DNA of 14,290 bases, from assembly GCA_902806015.1 (NCBI GenBank), contig CADCUZ010000037.1, forward strand, positions 1 to 14,290, in the 5' to 3' direction. The position numbers and the translations under genes were made by a program. This document shows, in pieces, positions 12,941 to 14,290 of this stretch; position 1 is the stretch's first letter; each line of letters begins with the position of its first letter. The stretch is from an uncultured Rubrobacteraceae bacterium. Lineage in GTDB: Bacteria > Actinomycetota > Rubrobacteria > Rubrobacterales > Rubrobacteraceae. The notes beneath the pieces are model-generated. The model saw nothing but the letters and a program-made list of their open reading frames with translations, had not been told where the DNA came from and ran no database searches.

Positions 12941-13782
12941 TACTGGTCACCGGCGCTACCGGCAACGTCGGGAAGCCCATGGTCGAGCTGCTCTCCGACG
13001 CGGGCGTCCCCTTCCGCGCATTCGTGCGCGACCCCGAGCGCGCCCGCGCCGTCTTGGGAGCCGACGTGGACCTGGCGAGGGGGGACTTCGCCGAGTCCAC
13101 GACGCTCGACGCGGCGCTCGGGGGAGCCGATCGGATGTTCCTGCTCTCGGGGAACTCGGAGCTGGAGACCGACGCCTTAGGGGCGGCGGTTCGGGCGGGC
13201 GTCGGGAGGGTGGTGAAGCAGTCCGCACTCGGCGTCGGCCTCGATCCTCCCCCGTTCCACCGCCGGATAGAGGAGACGCTGGAGAGCTCCGGCCTGGGCT
13301 TCACGCACCTCAGGCCGACGGCCTTCATGCAGACGCTTGCCGGCTACCTGCCAGCCCTGATCGACGCGGAGGGCGTGTTCCGCCTCCCGGCGGGAGAAGG
13401 ACGCGTCGCGTGGGTGGACACCCGGGATATCTCCGCCGTGGCCTTCCGCGCCCTTACCGAGGACGGGCACGAGGGTAAGGCCTACCCGATCACGGGCCCC
13501 GAACCGCTCTCGATGGCGGAGGTGGCCGAGAAGCTCTCGGCCGCCACGGGTCGACGAATCCGCTACGAGGACGTCCCACCGGATACGGCGGACGAGCTGA
13601 TGGTGGAGAGAGGGTTGCCTGCGCCCTTCGCGGACTTCCTGGTCGCGTTCTACGGGCTGGTGCGCGACGGAGCCACGGACTTCGTCACCAATACCGTACC
13701 CGAGGTGACCGGCGCTCCGGGGCGGACCTTCGCCGCCTTCGCCGAAGAACATGCCTCGGCCTTCGCCGGGAAGGTTGGGTGA
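12937..13782 (+). CDS. NmrA-like NAD(P)-binding oxidoreductase
   Basis: A 281-residue intact protein starting at GTG 12937, with GGAAGGGG 6 bases upstream. The Rossmann motif GATGNVG is at residues 6-12, followed by ELLSDAGVPFRAFVRDPERA, GDFAESTTLDAALGGADRMF and LRPTAFMQTLAGYLPALI. Such NmrA/QOR2-like atypical SDRs bind NAD(P)H and act as quinone or small-carbonyl reductases or redox sensors. The gene overlaps the expected GST stop by four bases and is followed 63 bp later by a shortened paralogue. Its place in a MarR-controlled operon with GST and an efflux pump suggests quinone or electrophile handling. Confidence 0.9.
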   Translation: MILVTGATGNVGKPMVELLSDAGVPFRAFVRDPERARAVLGADVDLARGDFAESTTLDAALGGADRMFLLSGNSELETDALGAAVRAGVGRVVKQSALGVGLDPPPFHRRIEETLESSGLGFTHLRPTAFMQTLAGYLPALIDAEGVFRLPAGEGRVAWVDTRDISAVAFRALTEDGHEGKAYPITGPEPLSMAEVAEKLSAATGRRIRYEDVPPDTADELMVERGLPAPFADFLVAFYGLVRDGATDFVTNTVPEVTGAPGRTFAAFAEEHASAFAGKVG

Positions 13783-13845
13783 TGCCGCAGGACCGTCGCG
13801 CGTAGCCGCCGTGAGTTTCTCATAATGTGATTCAAGGAGAAGAAC

Positions 13846-14091
13846 ATGATCTTGGTGACCGGGGCAACCGGCAACGTGGGGAGCCAGGTAGTCGAGCAGC
13901 TCTCGTCCACGGGGGAGACGCTGGACGCGGCGCTTGAGGGCGTGGACCAGTTGTTCTTGCTGATGGGAACCGCCGAGAACCAGGGCGAACTCGAGAATGA
14001 CGTCATAGACACCGCCGTACGCACCGTGGGGAGGGTTGAGCCCCGCTCGTTCGAAGATCACGCGCGCGAGTTCGCCCCGGCCTTCGCCTGA
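13846..14091 (+). CDS. Internally deleted NmrA-like protein (81 aa)
   Basis: An 81-residue protein with AAGGAG upstream of ATG 13846. Residues 1-23 (MILVTGATGNVGSQVVEQLS..) match the N-terminus of the neighbouring NmrA-like protein, including the full GATGNVG loop. Residues 25-59 (TLDAALEGVDQLFLLMGTAE..) match the region beginning at its residue 56, so about 31 residues are missing. The last 17 residues (EPRSFEDHAREFAPAFA) match its extreme C-terminus, so a second gap removes about 165 residues. Both deletions keep the frame. The substrate domain is gone, so oxidoreductase activity is unlikely. The start signals are kept, and the stop lies 12 bp before the MFS gene, so it is probably still translated. 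Decayed paralogue or a mini-protein with a retained role are both possible. Confidence 0.75.
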   Translation: MILVTGATGNVGSQVVEQLSSTGETLDAALEGVDQLFLLMGTAENQGELENDVIDTAVRTVGRVEPRSFEDHAREFAPAFA

Positions 14092-14103
14092 GGGTTGAAC
14101 CGG

Positions 14104-14290
14104 ATGAGCGCGTCGCGGACAGCACCCCGCCGGTGGCTCGCCCTCGCCCTGCTTTGCGTGGCGCAGTTCATGGTGGTGCTCGACGTCTCGATCGTCAACG
14201 TGGCCCTGCCCTCGATCCAGGAGGATCTGGGCTTCTCGGAGGCCAACCTGCAATGGGTGGTTAGCGACTACGCCCTCACCTTCGGAGGCT
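14104..14290 (+). CDS. DHA2-family MFS drug:proton antiporter, N-terminus (runs off the right edge)
   Basis: From ATG 14104 (GAGGG upstream) the visible 62 residues read MSASRTAPRRWLALALLCVA, then QFMVVLDVSIVNVALPSIQE and DLGFSEANLQWVVSDYALTF. The first helix with FMVVLD.SIVNVALP and the following LQWVVSDYAL are diagnostic of the DHA2 (EmrB/QacA-like, 14-helix) branch of the major facilitator superfamily, inner-membrane exporters of drugs and toxic organics. A full protein would be about 450-520 residues, so most lies beyond the window. It is the last visible gene of the MarR-controlled series and gives that operon an export function. Confidence 0.88.
   Translation, partial: MSASRTAPRRWLALALLCVAQFMVVLDVSIVNVALPSIQEDLGFSEANLQWVVSDYALTFGG

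Noticed and set aside
12940..13478. Extended C-terminus of the GST frame as a genuine fusion domain
   Set aside because: The residues are Arg/Gly-rich and exactly out of phase with an intact NmrA gene. A one-base change in the G6 tract explains the readthrough.
13177..14253. 358-codon open frame on the minus strand
   Set aside because: It lies antisense to the NmrA, mini-NmrA and MFS genes, all of which have clear motifs and ribosome sites.
1..14290. tRNA, rRNA or riboswitch genes
   Set aside because: I saw no cloverleaf, rRNA-conserved or riboswitch-core sequence on either strand.

Overview
The window looks like chromosomal DNA from a high-GC actinobacterium, perhaps of the Rubrobacter type. 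That guess rests on strong G/C bias at third codon positions, many GTG and TTG starts, and the gene mix: GYD-domain, DUF4386 and DUF6069 proteins, cupin, NmrA-like oxidoreductases, SnoaL-like proteins and MarR/MerR regulators. No taxonomic marker gene is present, so the assignment is inference. The whole window reads as accessory chromosome: short stress or detoxification operons, regulators beside their targets, insertion-sequence remnants and many broken genes.

Layout. 1-2074, minus strand: the start of a GYD-domain gene cut by the window edge, a frameshifted membrane-protein pseudogene, and an intact membrane-anchored alpha/beta hydrolase. 2075-3830: small plus-strand genes (a stand-alone receiver domain and two tiny membrane proteins) separated by copies of a dispersed repeat of about 50-72 bp. 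Five copies are visible, at 355, 427, 2274, 2923 and 3608. 3831-4742: an alpha/beta-hydrolase pseudogene that needs three frame corrections. 4743-5319: no recognisable gene. 5320-9084: a MerR-family regulator, then a DUF4386-cupin-SDR operon whose promoter carries a textbook MerR-type operator (19-bp spacer filled by a dyad). 9085-9600: a graveyard with an IS5-type transposase N-terminus, an AlkD-like DNA-repair N-terminus and an NmrA N-terminus. 9598-10535: a SnoaL-like gene with its own doubled operator, behind a truncated IS5-family transposase whose reading frame runs in frame into it. 10561-14290: a divergent MarR regulator and a long rightward gene series (isochorismatase-like hydrolase, DUF6069 membrane protein, glutathione S-transferase, NmrA-like oxidoreductase, an internally deleted NmrA, and the start of a DHA2 drug:proton antiporter).

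How it works together (inference). The rightmost cluster resembles an electrophile, quinone or drug response unit. A MarR repressor would bind two identical-type operators 30 bp apart around the only good promoter and release an operon of conjugating (GST), redox (NmrA), hydrolytic and efflux functions. The MerR cluster appears to be a second, separately sensed unit.

A caution runs through the window. At least eight reading-frame breaks are each explained by one missing base. This could be real decay or residual base-deletion errors in the assembly, and the distinction decides whether several genes here are dead or intact.
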